In this document: one piece after another, positions 9,896 through 21,113 of the stretch
Layout of the letters: the number at the start of each line of letters is the position of its first letter
Numbering within the stretch: position 1 is the first letter of the stretch
NCBI RefSeq assembly: GCF_009707705.1
Contig: NZ_WLYX01000001.1
Span: forward strand, 2,666,001-2,730,000
Source: Paludibacterium denitrificans
GTDB taxonomy: Bacteria; Pseudomonadota; Gammaproteobacteria; Burkholderiales; Chromobacteriaceae
Direction of reading: 5' to 3'
DNA: 64,000 nt
Position numbers and translations under genes: made by a program
Notes under the pieces: generated by a model
What the model saw: the letters and a program-made list of their open reading frames with translations, nothing else
Database searches by the model: none
What the model was told of the DNA's origin: nothing

Positions 9896-10622
9896 GCCAG
9901 GGCAAGGTTGACCGGCAACTGGCCTACGTGCTGCATGCACAGCCCTACCGTGAAACCAGCCTGCTGGTGGAAGTGCTGACGCGTGATTACGGACGTTTTT
10001 CTCTGGTAGCGCGTGGCGCGCGCCGCCCGCGGGCCGATTTGCGCGGCATATTGCTGCCGTTTCAGCCGCTGACGCTGGCCTGGTTTGGCAAGAATGAAGT
10101 GCGCACCTTGCATACCGCCGAGTGGAATGGCGGGGTGCCGCAGTTGTCCGGCTTGCCGTTGATTTGCGGTTTTTATCTGAACGAGCTATGGATGAAACTA
10201 ACGGCGCGTGATGATCCGCAGCCGGAAGCGTTTGCCATTTACGATCAGGCGGTGCGCGGATTGGCGCGTTCTGCCGGATTGGCAACGGTGTTGCGGCGTT
10301 ACGAACTGGGTATTTTGCGCGAGATGGGCTACGTGCTTAAGCACTGGATCGTGATGGTCATGGTCAGCCGATTATGGCTTCGGCCAACTATCTGTGTGCG
10401 GCCGGTGCCGCGCCGGAACTGGATCAGGGGCAACCGCTGATCGGCCAGCTGGCACAAGTGCGTGGCAGTTCGCTACTGGCCATGGCGCGGGATGATTTTT
10501 CGGACAAGACGACTAGGCTGGAGGCGCGTGCCTTGCTGCGTGTCTGGCTGACCGGCTTGTTGGGGGCGGAGCCGCTGGCTTCGCGTGAACTGTTGCAGGC
10601 CATTAACGCGCTCTCCGATTGA
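9892..10622 (+). CDS. recO: DNA repair protein RecO
   Basis: Loads RecA on gapped DNA together with RecR. The N-terminal OB fold is clear (AYVLHAQPYRETSLLVEVLT, then YGRFSLVARGARRPR), as is the helical domain (GFYLNELWMKL, ALRRYELGILREMGY-like stretch). The frame breaks at 10335-10342 (GCTTAAGC for GCTGGC); repair gives GYVLALDRDGHGQPIMASA and the C-terminus FSDKTTRLEARALLRVWLTG. Length about 243 residues, normal. Coupled to the upstream ABM gene by an ATGA overlap; 75 bases before pdxJ. Confidence 0.92.
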
Positions 10623-10697
10623 GCGCAGGCCTGTGGTGCCACACTTCCGTCGGCCGGGCCATATGTCTGGGCGACGTTCATGGCTCTGGGAGCAATA

Positions 10698-11451
10698 ATG
10701 ATTCTGCTTGGTGTCAATATCGATCATGTAGCCACGCTGCGCCGGGCGCGTGGCACCCGTTACCCTAGCCCGATAGAAGCGGCGCTGGTGGCGGAAACGG
10801 CTTAGCGCCGACCTGATTACCCTGCATTTGCGCGAGGATCGCCGGCATATTCAGGATGCCGATGTGGTGGCCATGCGTCAGGTCATCAAGACGCGCATGA
10901 ATCTGGAAATGGCGATGACGCCGGAGATGCTGGCCAATGCGCTGGCTGTCAAACCGGATGATGTCTGTCTGGTGCCGGAAAAGCGCGAGGAAGTGACGAC
11001 CGAGGGCGGTCTGGACGTGATTCGCTACTTTGATCAGGTGCAGGAGTATACCAAGGCCCTGAGTGAAGCCGGGATTCGGGTGTCGATCTTTATCGACCCG
11101 GACACGCAGCAGATTGAATCGGCCCATGAGGCTGGCGCGCGGGTGATCGAGCTGCACACCGGCGCGTATGCCGATGCGCCTACTGCGGCACAGCAGGCGG
11201 TGGAACTCAATCGTATCCGCCATGCGGCGATGTTTGGCGTGCATCAGGGCATGGTGGTGAATGCTTACCACGGCTTGAGTTATCACAATGTCAAACCGGT
11301 GGCCGAGATTCCGGAAATCTCCGAACTCAACATCGGCCACGCCATCATCAGCCAAGCGTTGTTTGTTGGCCTGCCACAAGCGGTGCGCGACATGAAGGCG
11401 CTGATGGTCGAAGGTAACGCGACGCGCACCTGTAAGCCGGAGCAGGGATGA
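10698..11451 (+). CDS. pdxJ: Pyridoxine 5'-phosphate synthase PdxJ
   Basis: Condenses 1-deoxyxylulose 5-phosphate with 3-amino-2-oxopropyl phosphate in vitamin B6 synthesis. TIM-barrel protein starting [20 protein letters not shown]; catalytic [11 protein letters not shown], the Glu of the EKREE loop and the late GAYADA / [17 protein letters not shown] segments are present. One break at 10800-10806: GCTTAGC in place of GCTGGC in the conserved AETAGADLITLH. Stop overlaps the acpS ATG (ATGA), the usual pdxJ-acpS pair. Confidence 0.95.
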
Positions 11452-11849
11452 TTTACGGTATTGGCACCGATCTGGTGGAAATCGCCCGTATGCATTCATT
11501 GCTGCAACGCTGGGGCGACAGCATCGGACGGCGCCTGTTGGCCGCTAGCGAGCTGCCCGACTTTGCCCGTGCCGTCGATCCGGCGCGCCTGTTGGCCAAG
11601 CGTTTTGCTGCCAAGGAAGCGCTGGCCAAGGCACTGGGCACCGGCGTGCGGGCACCGGTGTTGTTGACGGCGATGGCCGTGTCGCATGATGCCTTGGGCA
11701 AACCGGTGTTCGAGTTGGCGCCGCCCTTGCAACAGTGGTTGGCTGAACGTGGTATCGGCCATTGCCATCTTTCGATTAGTGACGAGCGTGAGCACGCGCT
11801 CGCTTTTGTGGTTCTGGAAAGCGTTTCGGCCAACCTTGCCACTTCCTGA
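11448..11849 (+). CDS. acpS: Holo-[acyl-carrier-protein] synthase AcpS
   Basis: Transfers 4'-phosphopantetheine from CoA to ACP. 133 residues, intact. Metal-binding Asp in GIGTDLVEI and Glu in [15 protein letters not shown]; the third conserved segment is [23 protein letters not shown] overlap with pdxJ. The 3' end contains an exact 12-mer repeat (minus orientation) read as VSANL. Confidence 0.96.
   Translation: MIYGIGTDLVEIARMHSLLQRWGDSIGRRLLAASELPDFARAVDPARLLAKRFAAKEALAKALGTGVRAPVLLTAMAVSHDALGKPVFELAPPLQQWLAERGIGHCHLSISDEREHALAFVVLESVSANLATS
11824..11835 (-). repeat. 12-mer repeat GGTTGGCCGAAA, inside acpS 3' end
   Basis: Exact copy, read on the plus strand as TTTCGGCCAACC. Confidence 0.8.
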
Positions 11850-11859
11850 TGGATTCCTC

Positions 11860-12942
11860 ATGTCTCAACTGACTCTTGCGCGCGGCCCGGTAATGGTGGA
11901 CGTGGCTGGCCCGGCGCTCACCGATGCCGAACGCGCCCGGCTGTGCCACCCGCTGGTGGGCGGTGTGATTCTGTTTCGCCGCAATTTCCAATCGATTGAA
12001 CAGCTCAAGGCGCTGACGGCCGAGATTCACGCGTTGCGCCACCCGGCGTTGCTGATTGCCGTCGATCACGAGGGCGGACGCGTGCAGCGCTTTCTGGACG
12101 GTTTCACCCGTTTGCCGCCGATGCGGGTGCTGGGCGAAGCGTGCGAGCGCGATGCAGGCACCGCCAAGCAGTTGGCCGAACAGGCGGGTTATGTTCTGGC
12201 GGCAGAATTGCGCGCCTGTGGCGTGGATTTGTCGTTTACTCCGGTGCTGGATCTGGACTGGCAGCAATGCGCGGTGATTGGCAATCGCGCCTTCCATCGC
12301 GATCCGGCCGTGGTGAGCGAACTGGCGCTGGCATTGCAACGCGGGCTGGCACGCGGTGGCATGGCTACCTGTGGCAAGCATTTCCCCGGCCACGGTTTTG
12401 TCGCAGGTGACAGCCACCATGTCATGCCGGTGGACGCGCGCACTCTGGAGCAACTGCGGCAGGACGATCTGGTGCCGTTTGCCCGCCTCAGTCAGGCCGG
12501 GCTGACTTCGGTGATGCCAGCGCACGTGGTCTATCCGGCCGTGGACAGCCAACCGGCCGGGTTCTCGTCGCGCTGGTTGCAAGACATCCTGCGCGGCGAA
12601 CTGGGTTTTGACGGCGTGATTTTCTCCGACGATCTAGGGATGGAAGGAGCCGCCGCCGCCGGTGGGTTCGTGGCGCGGGCCGATGCCGCGCTGAAGGCTG
12701 GCTGCGATATGGTGTTGGTCTGCAACCAGCCAGCGCGCGCCGACGAGGTGTTGGCGGGCTTGGTGCCGCCTCCGCAACCACGGCTGGCTGAGCGGCTGCA
12801 ACGCATGGCGGGACAGGGCGAGGCGGCCGATTGGCAGGCGGTGCTTGCCAGTGCCGATTTTGCCGTCGCCCGTGCGCAGGTGGCGGCACTGGCCATGCCA
12901 AAAGACGCCATGGCAGGCCCGGCGGTGGGCGAGGCCAATTGA
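11860..12942 (+). CDS. nagZ: Beta-N-acetylhexosaminidase NagZ
   Basis: Family 3 glycoside hydrolase that removes GlcNAc from anhydro-muropeptides in cell-wall recycling. 360 residues, intact. Substrate segment [13 protein letters not shown], the KHFPGHG motif, the catalytic Asp-His dyad in [10 protein letters not shown] and the nucleophile segment [12 protein letters not shown] are all present. ATG 11860 lies 11 bases after the acpS stop. Cytoplasmic (no signal peptide). Confidence 0.96.
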   Translation: MSQLTLARGPVMVDVAGPALTDAERARLCHPLVGGVILFRRNFQSIEQLKALTAEIHALRHPALLIAVDHEGGRVQRFLDGFTRLPPMRVLGEACERDAGTAKQLAEQAGYVLAAELRACGVDLSFTPVLDLDWQQCAVIGNRAFHRDPAVVSELALALQRGLARGGMATCGKHFPGHGFVAGDSHHVMPVDARTLEQLRQDDLVPFARLSQAGLTSVMPAHVVYPAVDSQPAGFSSRWLQDILRGELGFDGVIFSDDLGMEGAAAAGGFVARADAALKAGCDMVLVCNQPARADEVLAGLVPPPQPRLAERLQRMAGQGEAADWQAVLASADFAVARAQVAALAMPKDAMAGPAVGEAN

Positions 12943-12966
12943 ACATAGCAAGCCAATGAGCAGCTA

Positions 12967-12995
12967 AAAAGCCGGTCACATGACCGGCTTTTTTA
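12967..12995. terminator. Bidirectional intrinsic terminator nagZ / hrpA
   Basis: AAAAAGCCGGTCA - CA - TGACCGGCTTTTTTA. Perfect stem with A and T runs on both sides, serving the convergent nagZ and hrpA. Confidence 0.9.
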
Positions 12996-13003
12996 TTGGG
13001 CAG

Positions 13004-13015
13004 GGTTGGCCGAAA
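13004..13015 (+). repeat. 12-mer repeat GGTTGGCCGAAA, downstream of the nagZ/hrpA terminator
   Basis: Exact copy, intergenic, just beyond the hrpA stop. Confidence 0.8.
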
Positions 13016-13021
13016 GCCGCG

Positions 13022-16000
13022 TCAGCGCGGCAGGTCGTTCCAGTTTTTCATCAGCCGTTTCATGGAGACCGGATACGGCGTTTTCAGCTCCTGAGCAAAC
13101 AGGCTGACGCGCAATTCCTCGATTTGCCAGCGGAAGTCCAGCAACTCGGCCGACGGTTCGCCACGGTCCACCTCGGCGGCGACACGCTGTTCCCATTTTT
13201 GCCAGAGTTCGCGGATTTCCGCTCCGCGCTGGCCATCGCGTTGCGGGTTGGCTTAAGCTGTTTGTCCAGCCGCATGCCCATGGCCTTGATGTAGCGCGTT
13301 AAGTGCGGGAGCTGGCTCCACGGCGTGGCGGCGAGAAAACCCGGATAAACCAGTTTGCCCAGTTGCTGTTGCAGCTCGGCCCCCAGCTTGTGCTTTTGCA
13401 GGCGTGGCCACAGCGCGTTGTATTCGCCGCCGATCTGGTTCAGGTATTGGGTGACGGCCTGAATCACCGCCGGTAGCCGGGTGCGTGCGCGGGCTTTTTG
13501 CTCGTTGAAGGCTTTTTCACTACGAGGCAGCGGGTCGTCACCGATGAAGGCGCGATCGCAGATGCAGGCGATGGCATCGGCCAGCAGCTGATCGACGTTG
13601 GCCACGTTACGTAGTTGCAGGCCGATCTGGGTCATGCCGGGCAGGCCCTTGCCCAGTTGTTTCATCTGTTCCTTCAACTGCAATTGCAGCAGACGGATCA
13701 CGCCCTTGCGGTGTGCTCGTTCGGCCGCCAGCTCGGTATCGTACAAACGTAGCGCGACGCGGCCTTCTTCTTCCAGCGTCAGCGCCGGGTAGCCGGTGAG
13801 TTGCTGACGGCCACGGGCAAACTGGATGGAGGCGGGCAGTTCGCCCAGATCCCAGCTGACCACGTTGTCGCGTTCGAATTCGCTGCTGGTATCGCGGAAG
13901 GTGAGTTGCGCCGCCTGACCAAACTGTTTTTGCAGCGCCAGCACATCCCGTCCCAGCCCGATTTCCTGCTTGCCGTCATCGATGATGCGGAAGTTGAACA
14001 GCAGGTGGGCGGGCAGGGTGGCCAGATCAAAGTCCGCCGGATCAACCTTGACTCCACCGGTTTCGCGCAGGATGAAGCGTGCCAGCTGCGGCGCGATCGG
14101 CAGGGTTTGGTCAGGGTTGGCCGAAAGGAAGCGGGTGACAAAATCCGGCACCGGCACACAGCAGCGGCGAATCTGCTTGGGCAGACTCTTGATCATGGCC
14201 TGCAGTTTTTCGCGGATCATGCCGGGGACCAGCCATTCGAACGGCGCCGGTTCCAGCCGGTTGAGGATGGCCAGCGGCACGTCCACGGTGACGCCATCCA
14301 GCGGATGGTTGGGTTCAAAGCGGTATTTCAGGCGCAATTTGCCGTCGTCCACTTCCAGCCATTCCGGAAACTGGTTTTCCGTCACGTGCTGGGCGGCGTG
14401 GCGCATCAGTTCATCGCGCGTCAGGAACAGCCGTTTGGGTTCGTTTTTTTCCGCTTCCTTGCGCCAGGCTTCAAAGCTGGCGGCGTCCACCACGTCAGTA
14501 AGCAGACGTTCGGCGTAGAAGGCAAACAGGGCTTCCTCATCCACCAGCACGTCCTGACGGCGGGCCTTGTGTTCCAGTTGTTCCACCTGCCGGATCAGTT
14601 GTTGATTGTGCTGGAAGAACGGCGCCGGGCTGCTGTAGTCCATCGCCACCAGCGCGCCTCGGATAAACAGTTCGCGCGCTTCTTCCGGCGCGATGCGGCC
14701 GTAGCTGACCGGGCGGCGCGGGATTAGCGGCAGGCTGAACAGCGTGACGCGTTCGCTGGCCACCACTTCGCCGCGTGCCTTGTCCCAGTGCGGATCAAAG
14801 TAGTGGTACTTGACCAGATGCGGCGCCAGTTTTTCCACCCATTCCGGTTCGATCTTGCCCACGCAGCGTGCGTAGAGCTTGCTGGTTTCCATCAGCTCTG
14901 CCGCCACCAGCCACTTCGGTTTGGCCTTTTTCAGGCCGGAGCCGGGGAAAATGTGGAAATGCAGGCCACGCGTACCCAGATAGTCGTCGCCTTCCAGTGA
15001 CTTCATGCCCAGATTGCCGATCAGGCCGGTGATCAGCGCTTTATGCAGCCCTTCGTAAGCGACGGCATTCAGCTGCTGGCGTTTCTTTTCGCTCATGGTC
15101 TGTTGGGCGCTGGTGTCAGGGGCGGCGTGGGCAGCTTCGCGCTGGATCAGCCCCATGTCGGCGGCGATTTCGGCCAACTGTCCGTGCAGCTCGCGCCATT
15201 CGCGCAGGCGCAGGTACGAGAGGAAATGCTCGTGGCACAGGTTGAGCAACTGGCGGTTGGATTTCTTGTGCTTGAGCGCGTCGCTGAAGAAATCCCACAG
15301 ATGCAGGTACGACAGGAAGTCAGACTTGTCGTCGTTGAAGCGTGCCTGGGCGCGCTCGGCGGCATCGCGTGCCTCGAACGGCCGCTCGCGTGGGTCCTGA
15401 ATCGACAGCGCGGCAGCGATGATCAGCACTTCGCGCACGCACTGGTATTCCCGCCCGGCCAGCAGCATACGGCCAATCTTGGGGTCTACCGGCAGGCGCG
15501 CCAGTTCTTTGCCGATGGCGGTGAGTTCGCTCTTGTCATCCACCGCCCCCAGTTCGGTCAGTACCGGTAGCCGTCGGCGATCAGGCGGCTGGACGGCGGC
15601 TCAATAAACGGGAAGTCATCCACCCGGCCCAGACGCAGCGCGGCCATGCGCAGGATGACGGCGGCCGGTTGGAGCGCACGATTTCCGGGTCGGTAAACGC
15701 TGGGCGCGCGTTGAAGTCTTCTTCGCTATACAGCCGGATGCACACCCCGGCCTGAACCCGACCGCAACGGCTTAACCCCGTTGGCGCGCGGCCGCCTGCG
15801 AGATGTTTTCCACCTGCAATTGTTCGACCTTGGCGCGCGGCGAGTAGCGGTTGATCCGCGCATGGCCAGTGTCGATCACGTACTTGATGCCGGGAACGGT
15901 GAGCGAAGTTTCCGCCACGTTGGTGGCCAGCACGATGCGTCGGCCACCGGAAGGTTTGAAGATTTTTTGCTGGTCTTCGTTCGACAGGCGGGCAAACAGC

Positions 16001-16962
16001 GGCAGGATTTCATAGCCACGAATCCCGGATTTGCGCAGTTTTTCTGCCGTGTCGCGGATTTCACGCTCGCCCGGCAGGAACACCAGCATGTCGCCGGGGC
16101 CAAGGCGCGACAGCTCGTCCACTGCGCCGACGATGGCATCTTCCATTTCCACTTCGCGCTCGTCTTCGTCGCGTTCGGCCAACGGGCGGTAGCGGACTTC
16201 CACCGGATAGGTGCGGCCGGAAACCTCAATCACCGGTGCGTTGTTGAAGTGGCGGGAAAAGCGGTCGGCATCGATGGTGGCCGAAGTGATGATGACTTTC
16301 AGCTCCGGCCGACGCGGCAGCAGTTGCTTGAGAAAGCCCAGCAGGAAGTCGATGTTGAGGCTGCGTTCATGCGCCTCGTCAATGATGATCGTGTCGTAGT
16401 TTTCCAGATAGCGGTCGGTCTGGGTTTCGGCCAACAGGATGCCGTCGGTCATCAGTTTGACCACCGAACGCTCGGACAGCTTGTCGGTAAAACGCACCTT
16501 GAAACCGACGTGTTCGCCCAGCGGGCTGCCCAACTCCTGCGCGATGCGAGTGGCAACCGAGCGTGCTGCCAGCCGTGGCTGGGTGTGGCCGATCAGGCCA
16601 TACACGCCGCGTCCCAGTTCCAGACAGATCTTGGGGATCTGCGTGGTTTTGCCCGAGCCGGTTTCACCGCAGATGATGACCACCTGATGCGCGCTGATCG
16701 CCGCCTTGATGTCGTCCAGCTTCTGGTTGACGGGCAGTGCGTCGTCAAACTGCGGTTGCGGCAGATGGGCGCGGCGGGTGGCGGCGCGCTGGCTGGAGCG
16801 GTCGATCTGGCTGGCGATGTCGGCTAACAGTTTGTCCGTTGGCTGCTGGAGTTTGAGTCGTTCCTGCGCATCGGACAGTTTGCGCCGCAGGCCATGGCGG
16901 TCGCGGATCAGACAGGTGGACAGGGCAGCTTTGAGTTCGGACAACGGGCGGGTGGTGGTCAT
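13022..16962 (-). CDS. hrpA: ATP-dependent RNA helicase HrpA (DEAH-box)
   Basis: Large DEAH helicase, about 1310 residues after repair, acting on mRNA and stalled ribosomes. From ATG 16962: Walker A in [21 protein letters not shown] in [21 protein letters not shown] motif ([13 protein letters not shown]), motif VI region (QAAARQRAGRCGRV after repair), then the HA2/ratchet, OB-fold and a long DUF3418 C-terminal region ending [16 protein letters not shown]. Breaks: 15770-15776 (GTTAAGC on the coding strand, in motif VI), near 15670 (AACCGGCC for AACCTGGCC), near 15566 (TACCGGTA for TACCTGGTA) and 13251-13258 (GCTTAAGC for GCTGGC). All CTGG-type. An exact 12-mer repeat sits inside at 14115-14126. 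Confidence 0.93.
14115..14126 (+). repeat. 12-mer repeat GGTTGGCCGAAA, inside hrpA
   Basis: Exact copy, read in hrpA as part of FLSANPDQT. Confidence 0.8.
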
Positions 16963-17033
16963 GCGTGAGAAAGATCGGCAAAAACAGGACAGCCGCCAGT
17001 ATACCAGAGCGCAGGGGCCGGGATTCTGGCCAA

Positions 17034-17045
17034 GGTTGGCCGAAA
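17034..17045 (+). repeat. 12-mer repeat GGTTGGCCGAAA, between cysB and hrpA
   Basis: Exact copy, intergenic; followed by a GGCCGG... stretch. The 144-base gap 16963-17106 otherwise holds only the hrpA upstream region. Confidence 0.8.
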
Positions 17046-17106
17046 GGCCGGTGATGGGGGCGGAAGCCCCCGGCCAGCGGCGTGGTCGGGGGATGAGAGT
17101 GTGTAA

Positions 17107-18045
17107 TCAGTCGTGAACCGGTGCGGGCGACAGGGCGCGGCGCACAGTGTCTTCGTCCAGCGCACTCGAGCAAAGCTCGATAAAGCGGTAGGCGTAGCTG
17201 CGCAGATAATGGCCACGGCGTATCGCCAGTCGCGTGGTCTGGCTGCCAAACAGCGCTGGTCCCGGCAGCTCGGTAATGCCCTGATCGCGTGCCGGATCGA
17301 CCGCCATGTTGGCGACAATGCCAATCCCCATGCCCAGTTCGACATAGGTTTTGATCACGTCGGCATCCAGTGCCGCCATGACGATATCCGGCGATAGCCC
17401 AGCCTCGGCAAAGCTGCGGTCGATTTGCGCGCGGCCGGTAAAGCCTTGGTGATACGTCACCAGCGGGTAGTCGCTCAGCGCTTCCAGCGTGAGCGGCTGC
17501 ACCTGTTGCAGCGGGTGGTCGTTGGGGGCAATCACGGTATGGTGCCAGCTGTAATAGGGGAACGACACCAGATCGGGCACGTCGGCCACCGCCTCGGTAG
17601 CGATGCCGATGTCGGCCTCGCCATCCAGTAGCAGGCGAACCAGTTCGTCCGGGCTGGCCTGATGCAGCACCAGATGCACGCGCGGATAGGCCTGTTTGAA
17701 AGCGGTAACCACGCGCGGCAACGCATAACGCGCCCTGGGTGTGGGTGGTGGCCACGGTGAGCTGGCCCTGATCGCGCTGGCTGAACTGTTCGGCCAACCT
17801 TTTGATGTTGCTTAGGCGTCCAGCAGCATGCGTTCCACGATGGTCAGCAGCTCCTTGCCCGGATCGGTCAGGCCAAGAAAGCGTTTGCCCTTGCGCACAA
17901 ACAGCTCAACGCCCAGTTCGTCTTCCAGATCCTTGATGTGTTTGCTGACCCCGGACTGCGAGGTGAACAGCGCATTGGCCACTTCGGTCAGGTTGAAGTT
18001 CTGCCGGACGGTTTCCCGGATAATGCGTAATTGCTGGAAATTCAT
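17107..18045 (-). CDS. cysB: LysR-type regulator CysB
   Basis: Sulfur-assimilation regulator that senses N-acetylserine. N-terminal winged helix: [20 protein letters not shown], then [20 protein letters not shown], the CysB-type recognition helix; the substrate domain contains [28 protein letters not shown] and [15 protein letters not shown], all typical CysB. Breaks: 17810-17817 (GCTTAGGC after LLDA) and about 17738 (CGCCCTGGGTG for CGCCTGGGTG). The ATG overlaps the cysA stop by four bases, so the regulator is translated with the transporter it is expected to control. Confidence 0.92.
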
Positions 18046-19123
18046 TGCACACCTGCCGTTTCCTGTTGCGCAAACACGCGTACCGAGCGTGGTTGCAGTC
18101 GTACTGCTGTACCGGTTTGCAGCAGCGGATTGTTTTGCCGTTCGTGCTTACCAGTTCCACATCAAAATGCTGCCCGGCCACACTGTCGGTGCCTTCCAGT
18201 TCCACCCGGGTGAGGGCGCCCAGCGTCAGGACGCGGGTGATGCGGGCGGGTAAGCCTGCGCCCTCGGCGGGCAGAATGTCCAGCTCATGCGGCCGCACAA
18301 AGCCCACCACCTCATGGCCGTGCTCATGCTCCGGCGTTGCGGTGGGCAGCGTGGTGCCGCCCAGATCGATACCCTGTGGCGTACTGACTCCGGCAAAGCG
18401 ATTGGCCGTGCCGAGAAACCCGTAGACGAACGACGTGGCCGGGTGGCGATACACCTCATCCGGCGTGCCGATCTGCTCGACCTTGCCGTGGTTCATCAGC
18501 ACCACGCGGTCGGCCACTTCCAGTGCTTCTTCCTGATCATGGGTGACAAAGATCGAGGTGATGTGCAGCTCGTCGTGCAGACGGCGCAGCCAGCGGCGTA
18601 GTTCCTTGCGCACCTTGGCATCCAATGCGCCAAACGGCTCGTCCAGCAGCAGTACGCGCGGCTCGACCGCCAGTGCGCGTGCCGGGGCAATACGTTGGCG
18701 CTGGCCGCCGGAGAGCTGGGCCGGGAAGCGGTCGGCCAGCCAGTCCAGCTGCACCAGTTGCAGCAGCTCGTGCACTTTGCGTTTGATCTCCGCTTCCTGC
18801 GGGCGCTCTTTGCGCGGCTTCATGCGCAGGCCAAACGCCACGTTGTCGAACACCGACATGTGGCGGAACAGCGCATAGTGCTGGAAGACAAATCCCACTT
18901 GTCGTTCGCGCACATGGGTGAGTGAGGCGTCTTCGCCATCCAGCAGCACCGTGCCGCTGTCGGCCTGTTCCAGCCCGGCGATTACGCGCAGCAGCGTGGT
19001 TTTACCGCAGCCGGACGGACCGAGCAGGGCCACCAGCTCGCCGCTGTTGAAATCCAGAGACAGGTTGTCCAGCGCCACAAACGAACCAAACGTCTTGTTG
19101 ATGTGTTGTACCTGAATGCTCAT
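18042..19123 (-). CDS. cysA: Sulfate/thiosulfate ABC transporter ATP-binding protein CysA
   Basis: ATPase of the sulfate importer. Starts [20 protein letters not shown]; Walker [10 protein letters not shown], signature [19 protein letters not shown], Walker [13 protein letters not shown], switch His in [16 protein letters not shown], and a C-terminal TOBE-like domain ([15 protein letters not shown]). The signature is followed by APARALA, where the family usually has ALARALA; this substitution may be real or an error. A frame break near 18143-18152 (GTGCTTACCAG on the plus strand) moves the tail to [19 protein letters not shown] and stop at 18042-18044, overlapping cysB. Confidence 0.93.
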
Positions 19124-19124
19124 G

Positions 19125-20017
19125 TCAGTCTTCCTGTGCCACGGCCGGGCGCGGCTCACTTGCCATTCCACCCAGCTCTTGATGATCAGCGTAACCAGCG
19201 CCAGCATGGCCAGCAGCGATGCCACGGCAAAAGCGGCCGCAAAGTTGTATTCGTTGTAAAGAATTTCCACGTGCAGCGGCAGCGTGTTGGTTTCGCCACG
19301 GATATGCCCCGATACCACCGACACGGCGCCAAATTCACCCATGGCGCGCGCGTTGCTGAGAATCACGCCATACAGCAGCGCCCACTTGATGTTGGGTAAG
19401 GTGACATGGCGGAACACTTGCCAGCCACGAGCCCCCAGTACCACCGCCGCTTCTTCTTCCTCGCGCCCTTGCGCCTGCATCAGCGGAATCAGCTCGCGGG
19501 CGATAAACGGCACGGTGACAAAAATGGTGGCCAGCACAATGCCCGGCACGGCAAAGATGATCTTGATGTCGTAACTGTCCAGCCACGGGCCCAGCCAGCC
19601 GTGCGTGCTGAACACCAGCACGTAGATCAGGCCCGCCACCACTGGCGACACGGAAAACGGCAGATCAATCAGGGTGATCAGCAACTGCTTGCCACGGAAA
19701 TCAAAACGCGTGATCGACCAGGCGGCTGCCACGCCAAACAGCAGGTTGAGCGGCACCGCAATGGCGGCGGCTGTCAGGGTTAGCCAGATGGCGGAGCGTG
19801 CCTCCGGTTCGGTAATCGCTTCCAGATAGGTATCCCAGCCTTTGGCGAGGGCCTCGACAAATACCACCAGCAGCGGCAATACCAGAAACACGGCGAAGAA
19901 GCCGAGCGCCACGGTCAGAATCAGCGCCTTCACCCAGCGCGGTTCGCGGGTAGCCTCGCGCTGCTCCAGCAGCCCGGCGCGTTGCTGTGTCAAATGCAAA
20001 GATGTCGCACCAGCCAT
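19125..20017 (-). CDS. cysW: Sulfate ABC transporter permease CysW
   Basis: Second permease subunit of the sulfate importer, about 297 residues. Membrane segments are evident ([57 protein letters not shown]), with the permease EAA loop ([20 protein letters not shown]). As given, the frame runs without a stop into cysA, suggesting a CysW-CysA fusion. The conserved end RALAVAQED-stop is recovered by restoring one T near 19150 (GCCCGGCC for GCCCTGGCC), placing the stop at 19125-19127. I therefore annotate two separate genes. ATG overlaps the cysT stop (TAATG). Confidence 0.92.
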
Positions 20018-20857
20018 TATTCGCTCCTTCCATGACGACGGGCCGTCCAGGCCTGCAGCGCATTGATGGCCAGCAACAGCAGGAAGGACACCACCAGCAT
20101 GACCGAGGCGATGGCGGTAGCCCCGGCATAGTCATACTGTTCCAGCTTGCTGATGATCATCAGCGGCGTAATCTCCGACACCATCGGAATATTGCCGAGC
20201 AATGAAAATCACCGAGCCGTATTCCCCCACCGCACGGGCAAACGCCAGAGCAAAGCCGGTCATCAGCGCCGGTTGCAACATCGGCAAGATGACATGGCGG
20301 AAGGTTTGCCAACGATCCGCCCCTAGGCAGGTGGCGGCTTCCTCCAGCTCGCTATCCAGATCCTGCAAAACCGGTTGTACGGTACGCACCACAAACGGCA
20401 GGCCAATAAACACCAGTGCCACCAGTACGCCGAGCGGGCCAAAGGCAATCTTGATGCCCAGTGGTTCCAGATACTGTCCCAGCCAGCCATTGCTAAGCAT
20501 ACAACGCGGTCAGGGCAATGCCGAGCGACCGCCGTGGGCAGGGCAAAGGGCAGGTCGACCAGAGCATCCACCAGTTTTTTACCGGGGAAGCGGTAGCGCA
20601 CCAGCGACCGAGGCCAACAGCAGGCCAAATACGCTATTAATCGCCGCGGCCAGCAGCGCCATGCCAAAACTCAGCCGGTAAGACGCGAGCACGCGCGGCG
20701 CCGTGACGGTTTGCCAGAAATCGGCCCATGGCAAGGTAGCCGTCTTGAGAAACACGGCTGCCAGCGGAATGAGCACGATCAACGACAGGTAAGTGAGGGT
20801 GTAACCCAGCGACAGGCCAAAGCCGGGCAGAACACGCGGCAGGGTCGGTGATTTCAT
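20017..20857 (-). CDS. cysT: Sulfate ABC transporter permease CysT (CysU)
   Basis: First permease subunit. Starts [20 protein letters not shown]; several membrane segments and the EAA loop ([20 protein letters not shown]). Four breaks, all CTGG-type: about 20606 (CCTCGG, expected CCTGG in [15 protein letters not shown]), about 20524 (GCTCGGC, coding strand, for GCTGGC in [14 protein letters not shown]), 20492-20498 (GCTTAGC on the coding strand, same YAGNGW segment) and about 20194 (GCTCGGC for GCTGGC in [11 protein letters not shown]). After repair it is a normal CysT of about 280 residues. Confidence 0.92.
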
Positions 20858-21113
20858 ACGTCGACCTCCGCGGGGCAATGAGGATAAGCAAGCATGCAGA
20901 CATCCTTATCTAAATAACTGTAAACAGGATATTGGCTGCCGCCTTATTCTAAAAATAATGATTTCTTCGTTGCTTATTCAATAATCGGGAAAGTGATTCT
21001 GGATTTTTTATATAACCGTACGTTATTAATTTTTGGCATAAGCGGAACGCGCTTATCCCGGTTATCGGGATAGGGCGGCAAAGGCAGGGCAAGGGGAGAA
21101 AACAGGATGAATC
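20858..21113. promoter_or_regulatory. AT-rich region upstream of cysT
   Basis: 256 bases that are clearly more AT-rich than the surroundings (TTATTCTAAAAATAATGATTT, TTTTTTATATAACCG). This is the expected promoter and CysB-binding region for cysTWA-cysB. A small CCCGGTTATCGGG hairpin is at about 21058-21070, which may terminate the gene at 21114. No gene is visible. Confidence 0.5.

Noticed and set aside
8517..9905. Long open frame antisense to era (about 460 codons, minus strand)
   Set aside because: It mirrors a fully convincing era/ABM plus-strand arrangement, shows a His/Gln/Arg-rich composition typical of antisense frames at high GC, and resembles no family.
13801..15570. Long plus-strand open frames opposite hrpA
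   Set aside because: Antisense shadows of hrpA with no recognisable domain; the minus strand encodes a complete DEAH helicase.
17906..20017. A 700-residue CysW-CysA fusion protein
   Set aside because: Explained by a missing T at 19150; both genes end and start normally once it is restored.
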